A stretch of 37,836 nucleotides of DNA from NCBI RefSeq assembly GCF_036026595.1, contig NZ_JARZFX010000022.1, positions 1 to 37,836 of the forward strand, given 5' to 3'. A program made the position numbers and the translations under genes. Shown piece after piece: positions 1-7,594 of this stretch. This stretch comes from Virgibacillus_P tibetensis (lineage in GTDB: Bacteria; Bacillota; Bacilli; Bacillales; Amphibacillaceae). The stretch's first letter is position 1, and each line of letters begins with the position of its first letter. Below the pieces are notes generated by a model. That model saw only the letters and a list, made by a program, of their open reading frames with translations. It was not told where the DNA came from and did no database searches.

Positions 1-51
1 ATTCAGAATTATTTTCTGGATAAAGGTACAATATAACATTTCCTTTCATAT

Positions 52-128
<77 letters not shown>

Positions 129-147
129 ATTTATATCAATTTAAATT

Positions 148-224
148 GGTCCGGTAGTTCAGTTGGTTAGAATGCCTGCCTGTCACGCAGGAGGTCGCGG
201 GTTCGAGTCCCGTCCGGACCGCCA
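148..224 (+). tRNA. tRNA-Asp (GTC)
   Basis: Complete cloverleaf with a seven-pair acceptor stem (GGTCCGG/CCGGACC), anticodon GTC in a loop closed by CCTGC/GCAGG, a GGTTCGA T-loop, discriminator G and encoded CCA. It is the last gene of the tRNA cluster and is followed by a terminator. Confidence 0.97.
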
Positions 225-245
225 TACTATAATAATAAAAGTAGT

Positions 246-282
246 CACACAGGATTTCGTAATGAAAATCGTGTGTTTTTTT
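246..282 (+). terminator. Rho-independent terminator of the tRNA cluster
   Basis: Stem CACAC plus GATTT pairs with AAATC plus GTGTG, with a 2-nt bulge on the 5' arm, followed by a run of seven T. It lies 20 bp beyond tRNA-Asp and ends that transcript before thiL. Confidence 0.85.
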
Positions 283-413
283 ATATTCAAAAAAAGATTA
301 TAATCGATCCTCCTATTAAATTATATCCGTAGTTTAGCCCAATTACTTTTTCCTTTTCCCTTCTTTTTTGCTATCATAAGTGTAGTTAGTAATTAGGAAA
401 TGGTGATTTATAA

Positions 414-1379
414 ATGGATGAATTTTTATTTATTGATTCGATCAAACAAAACACCTATAGACAATCATCACTGGTTAAAGGAATTGGTGACGATGCTGCA
501 GTTATTCGTCAGACTTCAGAAGATATTGTTACAGCTGTAGATACGTTTGTAGAGGGAATTCATTTTACAAAAAATACAATGGAACCCTTCCATATTGGAT
601 ACCGTGCATTAGCAGCAAATCTTAGTGACTTAGCTGCAATGGGTGCATCACCTGCTTTTTACCTTGTATCCATAATAATACCAAAGTACTGGGGTAAGGA
701 TGATTTAGCGCAAATTTTTAATGGAATGAAAGCTTTATCTAAATCGTATAAAATAGATTTAATTGGTGGAGACACAGTTTCTGGTACAGAGCTTGCGATT
801 TCAATAACAGTTATCGGGTTTGTTGAAAAAGGGAAAGCTCGCTACAGAAGCATGGCACAAGCTGAAGATGTTGTTTTTGTTACTGGAACACTGGGAGATT
901 CTCAAGCAGGTCTTCATTTATTAACCAATCAGGGGAACTATCGTAATAGGGAACATTTTATTCGCCAACATCAAATGCCCGTACCCAGAGTGAATTTTGC
1001 AACTGGCTTAAATACGTTAGCCCGTGTTGCTTTAAATGATATTAGTGATGGAATAGCAAACGAAGCAAGCGAAATATGCGAAGCGTCCAAAGTAGCTATA
1101 ACTTTATATGATGAGTGGATACCTACTAATGACGCGTATCATCAATTTCCTGAAGAACTTCAGTATAACTGGAAATACTTTGGGGGAGAAGACTTTGAAT
1201 TGCTGGGAACAGTTTCAAGAAGTGATTGGGATAAAGTGAAGAAAGTTGCCGAAGAAACGAGTACCCCGATTAATGAAATAGGCTATGTTACAATTGCAGA
1301 TAGTAACACGGGGGTATTTTTACACAAAAATAATAAAGTAAAGCAATTACATAAACAGGGTTATACCCATCTAAAGTAG
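414..1379 (+). CDS. thiL: thiamine-monophosphate kinase ThiL
   Basis: 321 aa, usual length for ThiL. The enzyme phosphorylates thiamine monophosphate to thiamine diphosphate with ATP, the last step of cofactor synthesis in the cytosol. The N-terminal GIGDDAAV motif (about residues 23-30) is the AIRS/PurM-family nucleotide-binding loop. AVDTFVEGIHF, NLSDLAAMGA and DLIGGDTV follow, and DISDGIANE and GGEDFELLG mark the C-terminal half. The start ATG is preceded by GGTGATT at 402-408. It heads a tight operon with tsaE (8 bp gap), in the same order as B. subtilis ydiABCDE. Confidence 0.96.
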   Translation: MDEFLFIDSIKQNTYRQSSLVKGIGDDAAVIRQTSEDIVTAVDTFVEGIHFTKNTMEPFHIGYRALAANLSDLAAMGASPAFYLVSIIIPKYWGKDDLAQIFNGMKALSKSYKIDLIGGDTVSGTELAISITVIGFVEKGKARYRSMAQAEDVVFVTGTLGDSQAGLHLLTNQGNYRNREHFIRQHQMPVPRVNFATGLNTLARVALNDISDGIANEASEICEASKVAITLYDEWIPTNDAYHQFPEELQYNWKYFGGEDFELLGTVSRSDWDKVKKVAEETSTPINEIGYVTIADSNTGVFLHKNNKVKQLHKQGYTHLK

Positions 1380-1387
1380 GTGACGAA

Positions 1388-1843
1388 ATGAGTACATACC
1401 AATTAAAAGCGCACACTGAGGAAGAAACCATAAAAGTTGCACAAAAATTAGCTTTATTACTTAAGCCTGGTAATTTAATTACACTGGAAGGTGACCTTGG
1501 TGCAGGAAAAACTACATTTACTAAGGGCATAGCAGGAGGACTGGGTGTGAAACAGACGGTAAGTAGTCCTACCTTTACAATCATTAAGGAATACAAAGGC
1601 GAGCTCCCCCTGTATCATATGGATGCATACCGGTTAGAACATTCAGATGAAGATATTGGTTTCTCTGAGTATTTTAATGGCAATGGTATATCTGTTGTTG
1701 AATGGGCACAGTTTATCGAAGAATTCTTGCCCGAGGAGCGGCTAGCTATTAAAATAAGCTACTTCGATGAACATTCCAGAATAATTGAATTTAACCCAAT
1801 AGGCGCTTACTATGTATGGGTTATAAATGAATTAAAGAGTTAG
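1388..1843 (+). CDS. tsaE: tRNA threonylcarbamoyladenosine synthesis ATPase TsaE
   Basis: 151 aa. TsaE is a P-loop ATPase that works with TsaB and TsaD to place the threonylcarbamoyl group on A37 of ANN-decoding tRNAs. The Walker A motif GDLGAGKTT lies at about residues 35-43, then the SSPTFTI motif and the MDAYRL and VVEWA segments typical of the family. The SD AGGTGA overlaps the thiL stop codon, indicating translational coupling. tsaB follows after 11 bp. Housekeeping gene with nothing unusual seen. Confidence 0.95.
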   Translation: MSTYQLKAHTEEETIKVAQKLALLLKPGNLITLEGDLGAGKTTFTKGIAGGLGVKQTVSSPTFTIIKEYKGELPLYHMDAYRLEHSDEDIGFSEYFNGNGISVVEWAQFIEEFLPEERLAIKISYFDEHSRIIEFNPIGAYYVWVINELKS

Positions 1844-1854
1844 GAGTCACTTGA

Positions 1855-2562
1855 ATGAATATACTTGCGATTGATACATCTAATCAAGTATTAGGCGTTG
1901 CTGTATTGAATAATGAACAAGTTATTGGTGAAATTGTTACAAATATATCGAAAAACCATTCAGTCAGGCTAATGCCTGCGGTTGATAAGCTGATGAAGGA
2001 AGTATCCATGCGTCCTGATCAATTGGATAAGATTGTTGTTGCTAAAGGTCCTGGCTCCTACACAGGTGTCAGAATAGGTATAGCTACTGCAAAGTCACTT
2101 GCCTGGTCCCTGGACATACCTATCACAGGAGTATCCAGCTTGGAAGTTCTCGCATACCAGGGGCGTTTTTTTGATGGGTATATTTGTCCTTTTTTCGATG
2201 CAAGACGTGGCCTAGTGTTTTCCGGGGTATATAAATGGAATAAAGACACATTGGATCTGGTATTTAAGGAAGAGAACATGCTGATGGAAGATCTACTTAA
2301 TAAATTGTCGGAAGAGAACCAGCAGGTACTCTTTTTGAGTCCCGATATTTTATTACATGAAGATTCCATTAAGAATAATATGAGTGACCGTGCTGTCATC
2401 CCGGAAGGACCCTATCATTTACCAAGGGCAGCACATCTTGGTTTAGCGGGAATGAATCGCGCTCCTGATAATACACACGCATTAACACCGAATTACTTAC
2501 GATTAGCTGAGGCAGAAGTAAATTGGTTGAATGCAAAAAAGGATCTAGAGAAAAATGGCTGA
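1855..2562 (+). CDS. tsaB: tRNA threonylcarbamoyladenosine synthesis protein TsaB
   Basis: 235 aa. TsaB is the inactive ASKHA-fold partner that dimerises with TsaD in the t6A complex. The N-terminus begins LAIDTSNQVLGVAV (family: LaIDTS...), followed by KNHSVRLMPAVD and the GPGSYTGVRIGIATAKSLA block at about residues 66-84. The SD TAGGAG is 5 bp before the ATG. Its end overlaps rimI by 8 bp, so translation is probably coupled. It lacks the TsaD metal-binding HxxxH motif, as expected of TsaB. Confidence 0.95.
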   Translation: MNILAIDTSNQVLGVAVLNNEQVIGEIVTNISKNHSVRLMPAVDKLMKEVSMRPDQLDKIVVAKGPGSYTGVRIGIATAKSLAWSLDIPITGVSSLEVLAYQGRFFDGYICPFFDARRGLVFSGVYKWNKDTLDLVFKEENMLMEDLLNKLSEENQQVLFLSPDILLHEDSIKNNMSDRAVIPEGPYHLPRAAHLGLAGMNRAPDNTHALTPNYLRLAEAEVNWLNAKKDLEKNG

Positions 2563-3001
2563 GCTGGTTATTAGGAAAATGGAACTCGATGATATTGAAC
2601 AAGTGATGATCGTTGAGAAAGCGTCATTTGCAACGCCTTGGAATGCGGCTATTTTTAATCAGGAAATTACGGATAACCGACATGCCCATTATTTTATAAT
2701 CGAGGTGGACAAGAGTATCGTTGGTTATGCAGGAATCTGGATTGTAATGGATGACGCGCAAATTACCAACATCGCCGTGTTACCTAGCTATCGTGGAATG
2801 AAACTAGGAGAAAAGCTCTTTCAATATACACTGCAGTTTGCAGTGAAAATGGGAGTTACACGACTATCCCTCGAAGTACGAGAATCAAATGTAGTAGCCA
2901 AAAAAATGTACAGTAAATTTGGTCTCGTACCTGGTGGTATTCGCAAGAACTATTATACAGATAATCAAGAAGATGCTTTAGTTATGTGGGTGAATTTATG
3001 A
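2555..3001 (+). CDS. rimI: ribosomal protein S18-alanine N-acetyltransferase RimI (GNAT)
   Basis: 148 aa, a single GNAT domain. It should transfer acetyl from acetyl-CoA to the N-terminus of ribosomal protein S18, by homology with RimI. The acetyl-CoA loop is seen as NIAVLPSYRGMKLGEKL (about residues 72-88; family pattern R/QxxGxG/A). LEVRESNVVAKKMYSKFG follows, the conserved C-terminal GNAT helix. It overlaps tsaB by 8 bp and tsaD by 4 bp within the t6A operon. Confidence 0.93.
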   Translation: MAELVIRKMELDDIEQVMIVEKASFATPWNAAIFNQEITDNRHAHYFIIEVDKSIVGYAGIWIVMDDAQITNIAVLPSYRGMKLGEKLFQYTLQFAVKMGVTRLSLEVRESNVVAKKMYSKFGLVPGGIRKNYYTDNQEDALVMWVNL

Positions 3002-4008
3002 AAAAAGACACAATTATATTAGGAATAGAAACAAGCTGTGATGAGACTGCGGTTGCTATCGTGAAAAATGGTAACGAGATCTTATCAAATGTCGTTTCTT
3101 CTCAAATTGAGAGTCACAAACGGTTTGGCGGTGTTGTACCGGAAATAGCTTCAAGACACCATGTTGAACAGATGACGATGGTGCTGGAGGAAGCTTTTAA
3201 TACTGCAGAATTAAGTTGGGATAGTATTGATGCAGTTACAGTTACAGAAGGACCTGGACTGGTAGGAGCATTATTAATTGGTGTGAATACAGCAAAGGCA
3301 TTGGCATTTGCTAAACAAAAGCCGCTCGTAGGTGTTCATCATATTGCTGGTCATATCTATGCAAACCGGTTGGAAACAGAATTCAAATTTCCTCTTTTAG
3401 CTCTAATCGTCTCAGGCGGGCATACAGAGCTTGTTCTGATGAGGGATCATGGCAACTATGAGGTAATTGGACAAACACGTGATGACGCAGCTGGAGAAGC
3501 ATATGACAAGGTGGCACGGATGTTGAAAATGCCATATCCGGGTGGACCACATATTGATCGTTTAGCTGCAGAGGGAGAAGAAACAATTACGTTCCCCCGC
3601 GCATGGCTGGAAGATGGAAGCTATGATTTCAGTTTCAGTGGCCTAAAATCTTCAGTTATTAACAAGATTCACAATGCGGAACAGCGTGGAGAAGTACTTA
3701 AAAAGGAAGATATAGCTGCAAGTTTTCAAGCAAGCGTCATTGAAGTTCTAACAAAAAAGACGCTGCGTGCAGCAAAAGAATATAATGTTAAGCAAGTCAT
3801 CGTAGCCGGGGGAGTTGCAGCGAATAAAGGATTAAGAGCCAGGTTACAGGAAGAATTTGATGAAATAGATGTTCCGCTATTAATCCCTCCACTACATTTG
3901 TGTACGGATAATGCTGCTATGATTGCTGCTGCAGGAACCATTGCGTATGAGCAGGGCAAACGATCTGGGTTAGATTTGAATGCAAATTCATCTCTTCCTT
4001 TAAGGTAA
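2998..4008 (+). CDS. tsaD: tRNA N6-adenosine threonylcarbamoyltransferase TsaD
   Basis: 336 aa from the ATG at 2998, which overlaps the rimI stop as ATGA. An in-frame codon at 2986 would add four residues, but the GGGTGA SD at 2988-2993 fits 2998. TsaD catalyses transfer of threonylcarbamoyl from its adenylate to tRNA A37. Visible motifs: GIETSCDET at the N-terminus, GVHHIAGHIYA with the metal-binding histidines, SGGHTELVL, DDAAGEAYDK, PYPGGP, and the C-terminal VAGGVAANKGLR. Last gene of the operon, followed by a DnaA-box-rich gap. Confidence 0.96.
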   Translation: MKKDTIILGIETSCDETAVAIVKNGNEILSNVVSSQIESHKRFGGVVPEIASRHHVEQMTMVLEEAFNTAELSWDSIDAVTVTEGPGLVGALLIGVNTAKALAFAKQKPLVGVHHIAGHIYANRLETEFKFPLLALIVSGGHTELVLMRDHGNYEVIGQTRDDAAGEAYDKVARMLKMPYPGGPHIDRLAAEGEETITFPRAWLEDGSYDFSFSGLKSSVINKIHNAEQRGEVLKKEDIAASFQASVIEVLTKKTLRAAKEYNVKQVIVAGGVAANKGLRARLQEEFDEIDVPLLIPPLHLCTDNAAMIAAAGTIAYEQGKRSGLDLNANSSLPLR

Positions 4009-4031
4009 AATAGACTTGTAAGATAACTGAG

Positions 4032-4193
4032 TTATCCACAACCCTGTGCATAGTGTGTAAAAAGATTGTTTAATCCCTGTTTTTTATGGGGATTAAAATG
4101 TGGAAAAAACATATTAAATCTGTGGACAGTGTGCATAACTTTGTTAGCAACTAGTGTTATAGGCTATTTATCATACTAAATACCTGTGGATAA
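4032..4193. promoter_or_regulatory. cluster of DnaA boxes
   Basis: In the 226-bp gap between the convergent genes tsaD and ydiF, three sites match the DnaA box TTATNCACA exactly: TTATCCACA at 4032-4040 (+), TTATGCACA at 4130-4138 (-) and TTATCCACA at 4185-4193 (-). Near matches lie at 4045-4053, 4054-4062, 4099-4107 and 4121-4129. No gene or promoter needs them here. B. subtilis has oriC-proximal DnaA-box clusters that titrate DnaA, and I recall one at gcp (tsaD), so this is probably the orthologous site. The sequence matches are direct; the function is inferred. Confidence 0.8.
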
Positions 4194-4196
4194 GTT

Positions 4197-4232
4197 AAAA
4201 AATGAAGCCCACTGCATTTCTGCAGGGGCTTC
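4197..4232 (-). terminator. Rho-independent terminator of the ABC-F gene
   Basis: Hairpin GAAGCCC-a-CTGCA / TGCAG-g-GGCTTC with a TTTC loop (4204-4232). On the minus strand it is followed by a T6 run. It sits 2 bp beyond the ABC-F stop codon. Confidence 0.85.
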
Positions 4233-4234
4233 TG

Positions 4235-6157
4235 TTAGTTTTCCTGTAATGCAGTCCATTCTTCCATCATTTGTTCGATGTCCTGCTTGATATCGGTTGT
4301 CTTTTTTGTTATTTCCATGACTTTTTCATGATTTTGATAGATTTCAGGTTCTGTCATTTTCTCTTCCAATTGCGTCATTTCTAATTCCCGCTCTTCAATC
4401 AATTCTTCGAGCTCTGTAATTCGACGCAGTTTTTTCCGTTGCTCACTTTGAAGTTGTTTTTCTTCTTTAAAGCTAAGTTTTCTCTCTTCTGCCTTTTGAA
4501 TTACTACTTTACTTTGTTTAAGCCTTTCTATCTCAGCTTCTTCTTCTTTTTTCTCACTATAATAATCATAGTCACCTAAATATACAGTAACACCATCTTG
4601 AAGCATTTCTGCAACCTGATCGGTTATCTTATTAATAAAGTACCGGTCATGGGAAACAAAGATGATCGTTCCAGGGAAATCAATTAAAGCTGCTTCTAAT
4701 ACTTCCTTGCTGTCAATGTCCAAATGGTTTGTAGGTTCATCCAGGATAAGCAAATTTGCTTTTTGCATCATCAATTTTGCTAATGCTAATCGTGCTTTTT
4801 CACCGCCACTTAACGACCGGACAAGTTTTAAAACATCGTCACCTGAAAACAGGAAATTACCCAAAACCGTACGAATGTCTCTTTCATTCACAGAGGGGTA
4901 CTCATCCCATAGTTCGAGCAGGACTGTTTTCGAAGACGTTAGATTAGCCTGTTCCTGGTCATAATACCCAATTTGTACATTCGTACCAAGTTGCATGGTT
5001 CCACCGGCTGGTTGAAACCTTCCTAATATCACTTTTAATAATGTAGTTTTGCCGACACCATTCGGTCCAACTAATGCGATGCGTTCCCCACGATTAACAT
5101 GAAGTTTTACATCAGAAAATAAAGGGGTATTGTCATCATCATACTTAAATGACAGATTATCTAATTTCAACACATCATTACCACTTCTTTTATCTACGGT
5201 AAACGAGAAGGACGCAGAAGACTCATCTCCAAAAGGTTTGTCGAGCTTATCCATCTTCTGCAGCTGTTTTCTTCGGCTTTGAGCTCTTTTTGTAGTTGAT
5301 GCACGGACGATATTTCGTTGAACAAAGTCCTCCAGCTTTTTAATTTCGGTTTGCTGTTTATCAAACTCTTTTAGTTCCTGTTCATAGTCAAGTGCCTTTT
5401 GCTCCAGAAATTTACTGTAGGAACCGTGGTACTTCTTGGTTTTATGACGGGATATTTCATAGACAATCGAGACAGTTTTGTCCAGAAAATAACGATCATG
5501 TGAAACAATAACAACTGCTCCAGGATAGCTGACTAAGTAGCTTTCCAACCAAGAGAGTGTGTCGATATCTAAATGATTTGTAGGTTCGTCCAGAATTAAC
5601 AGCTGTGGCTTCTTCAGTAATAATTTACCAAGTGCTAATCTGGTTTTCTGCCCGCCACTTAATTCATCTATAGGTGTACTATAGTCATAATACTGGAAGT
5701 TTAAGCCGGTCAAGACTGCTTTTATATCAGCTTCATACGTATAGCCTCCGCCCCTTTGGAAAGCTTGTTGAAGCCTGTCGTAGTCGTTAAGAAGCTTTTC
5801 ATAGGCTGTCCCTGACAGATCAGCAGCTTGCTCCATTTTCTGCTCGATGGAGCGAATTTCCTGTTCCTGTGTGGTTAAATGTTTAAACACCTCGAGCATC
5901 TCAGCCCAAATTGTTTGTCCAGACTCAAGCGACATATGCTGGGACAGGTATCCTAACGTAAGGTCTTTCGGTCTGAAAAACTCACCATTATCATGTGTCA
6001 GTTCACCTGCCATAATTTTTAATAATGTTGATTTACCCGCACCGTTTCTACCTACGATAGCTATCCGGTCATTATCTTTAACTTCCATTTTTATATTAGC
6101 TAAAATTTCATCTGCTCCAAAGGATTTAGATAGTCCGTTTAATTGCATTAGTATCAT
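4235..6157 (-). CDS. ydiF: ABC-F family ATPase (YdiF-like)
   Basis: 640 aa with two ABC domains in one chain and no membrane segments, as in ABC-F translation factors that bind the ribosomal E site. Domain 1 has Walker A GRNGAGKST and signature LSGGQKTRLALG with LILDEPTNHLD. A charged linker of about 80 residues follows. Domain 2 has GPNGVGKTT, SLSGGEKARLALAK and LILDEPTNHLD. The C-terminus is a Glu/Lys-rich coiled coil. I start it at the ATG ending at 6157, because the SD AGGTG is 6 bp upstream; the GTG three codons earlier lies within that SD. Same position and orientation as B. subtilis ydiF. Confidence 0.92.
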   Translation of the reverse strand: MILMQLNGLSKSFGADEILANIKMEVKDNDRIAIVGRNGAGKSTLLKIMAGELTHDNGEFFRPKDLTLGYLSQHMSLESGQTIWAEMLEVFKHLTTQEQEIRSIEQKMEQAADLSGTAYEKLLNDYDRLQQAFQRGGGYTYEADIKAVLTGLNFQYYDYSTPIDELSGGQKTRLALGKLLLKKPQLLILDEPTNHLDIDTLSWLESYLVSYPGAVVIVSHDRYFLDKTVSIVYEISRHKTKKYHGSYSKFLEQKALDYEQELKEFDKQQTEIKKLEDFVQRNIVRASTTKRAQSRRKQLQKMDKLDKPFGDESSASFSFTVDKRSGNDVLKLDNLSFKYDDDNTPLFSDVKLHVNRGERIALVGPNGVGKTTLLKVILGRFQPAGGTMQLGTNVQIGYYDQEQANLTSSKTVLLELWDEYPSVNERDIRTVLGNFLFSGDDVLKLVRSLSGGEKARLALAKLMMQKANLLILDEPTNHLDIDSKEVLEAALIDFPGTIIFVSHDRYFINKITDQVAEMLQDGVTVYLGDYDYYSEKKEEEAEIERLKQSKVVIQKAEERKLSFKEEKQLQSEQRKKLRRITELEELIEERELEMTQLEEKMTEPEIYQNHEKVMEITKKTTDIKQDIEQMMEEWTALQEN

Positions 6158-6213
6158 TGCACTCACCTCATCTCTTCTAGTCTATCGTATTCTAAAGGAA
6201 GCTAGCAATAATA

Positions 6214-6231
6214 TTGTGAAATTAATCACGA
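6214..6231. promoter_or_regulatory. probable Rex operator
   Basis: TTGTGA-N6-TCACGA, matching the Rex consensus TTGTGAA-N4-TTCACAA at most positions (two mismatches, both in the right half). It lies in the divergent gap between ydiF and moaC-rex, 63 bp before the moaC start, which fits autoregulation of rex by NADH/NAD+ state. Inference from sequence only. Confidence 0.55.
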
Positions 6232-6293
6232 CTTATTTCCATATTTCTGCTAAGATGGAGTAGAATAGAACATATACTAATGGAGTTGAGATT

Positions 6294-6797
6294 ATGACAG
6301 ATTTCACACATTTTAATGAACAGGGAAGAGCCCAAATGGTTGATATCAGTGGAAAAGTCGAAACGGAGCGAACTGCGATTGCCAGATCGAGTGTCCATGT
6401 TAGCAGAGAAATATATGAAAAAATCACGGAAAAAAAGGTAAAAAAAGGTGATGTACTTGCCGTATCACAAGTAGCTGGAATTATGGCAGCAAAGAAGACG
6501 TCTGACTGGATCCCCATGTGCCATCCGTTACAATTAAAAGGTGTAGATATTACTTTTGAATGGATAACAGATAATAACACGTATGAACTTATTATAGAGG
6601 CATTCGTTAAAACAAAAGGGAGTACTGGTGTAGAAATGGAAGCATTAACTGCCGCATCAGCAACAGCCTTGACTATATATGACATGTGTAAAGCAATAGA
6701 TAAAGGAATGATCATTGGTCAAACCTATTTGATAGAGAAAAAAGGCGGTAAATCAGGAAATTATTATCGAGATGAAAAGAGGAATACGAATGGATAA
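6294..6797 (+). CDS. moaC: cyclic pyranopterin monophosphate synthase MoaC
   Basis: 167 aa, full length for MoaC. It rearranges the MoaA product 3',8-cyclo-GTP to cyclic pyranopterin monophosphate in molybdenum cofactor synthesis. Motifs seen: MVDISGK near the N-terminus, MAAKKTSDWIPMCHPLQLKGVD with the active-site His/Pro region, KGSTGVEMEALTA, and YDMCKAIDKGM followed by the Lys/Gly-rich KKGGKSG end. SD TGGAG is 10 bp before the ATG. It overlaps rex by 8 bp, so the two are probably expressed together. Confidence 0.95.
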   Translation: MTDFTHFNEQGRAQMVDISGKVETERTAIARSSVHVSREIYEKITEKKVKKGDVLAVSQVAGIMAAKKTSDWIPMCHPLQLKGVDITFEWITDNNTYELIIEAFVKTKGSTGVEMEALTAASATALTIYDMCKAIDKGMIIGQTYLIEKKGGKSGNYYRDEKRNTNG

Positions 6798-7431
6798 AAA
6801 TAAAATACCCCAAGCAACAGCCAAGCGTTTGCCTCTCTATTACCGATTCTTAAATAACTTGAATCAACAGGGAAAATCACGTGTTTCATCCAAAGAGCTC
6901 AGTGAAGCGGTAAAGGTAGATTCAGCAACAATACGAAGAGACTTTTCGTACTTCGGTGCACTAGGAAAAAAAGGCTACGGATATAATGTAGAATATTTAC
7001 TTGGCTTTTTTCGCAAAACATTGGATCAGGATGAAGTGACGGATGTTGCTTTAATTGGTGTAGGCAACTTGGGAACAGCATTTTTGCATTATAATTTTAT
7101 GAAAAACAATAACATTAAGATCAGAATGGCTTTTGATGCAGATACTGAAAAAGTTGGGACAGAAATTGGTGGTGTGCCCATCTATCATATCGAAGAATTA
7201 GAAGAGAAGATGATGAATGAGGTAAAAGTAGCTATTTTAACTATACCGGCTAGTGAAACGGATGGGATTACCGCTCGTCTGGTGGAATACGGAATAGCTG
7301 GAATACTCAACTTTACCCCAGCCCGTATTACAGTACCAGATCATGTTCGTGTTCACCATATTGATTTAGCTGTTGAACTACAGTCTTTGGTTTACTTCTT
7401 GAAACATTACCCGCTGGATACGGCTGAATAA
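6790..7431 (+). CDS. rex: redox-sensing transcriptional repressor Rex
   Basis: 213 aa. Rex senses the NADH/NAD+ ratio and represses fermentation and anaerobic-respiration genes. Winged-helix N-terminus: IPQATAKRLPLYYRFL, then VDSATIRRDFSYFG-LGKKGYGYNV. A Rossmann GVGNLGTAFL follows at about residue 90. HIDLAVELQSLVYFLKHY closes the chain. I prefer the ATG at 6790 over the one at 6772 because GAGGAA at 6779-6784 is correctly spaced and homologues begin just before IPQATAKR. Overlaps the moaC end. A probable Rex site lies upstream of moaC. Confidence 0.95.
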   Translation: MDKNKIPQATAKRLPLYYRFLNNLNQQGKSRVSSKELSEAVKVDSATIRRDFSYFGALGKKGYGYNVEYLLGFFRKTLDQDEVTDVALIGVGNLGTAFLHYNFMKNNNIKIRMAFDADTEKVGTEIGGVPIYHIEELEEKMMNEVKVAILTIPASETDGITARLVEYGIAGILNFTPARITVPDHVRVHHIDLAVELQSLVYFLKHYPLDTAE

Positions 7432-7441
7432 TTTTGAATGG

Positions 7442-7467
7442 GGGGTCTTTAAAGGCCTCTTTTTAGT
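7442..7467 (+). terminator. Rho-independent terminator after rex
   Basis: GGGGTC pairs with GGCCTC through G:C and G:U pairs around a short T/A loop, followed directly by T5. It begins about 10 bp beyond the rex stop. Confidence 0.7.
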
Positions 7468-7594
7468 TTTATTCTTTTGCATTTTATTTTCAACTAAGCT
7501 ATCCTAAAATAGTTCGTAACTCGAAGAAAAATAGTCCATCAAAGCAGGGTATCGCGCCCAGATAAAAGTAAAAAAATTGATGGAGGGGAGAATG

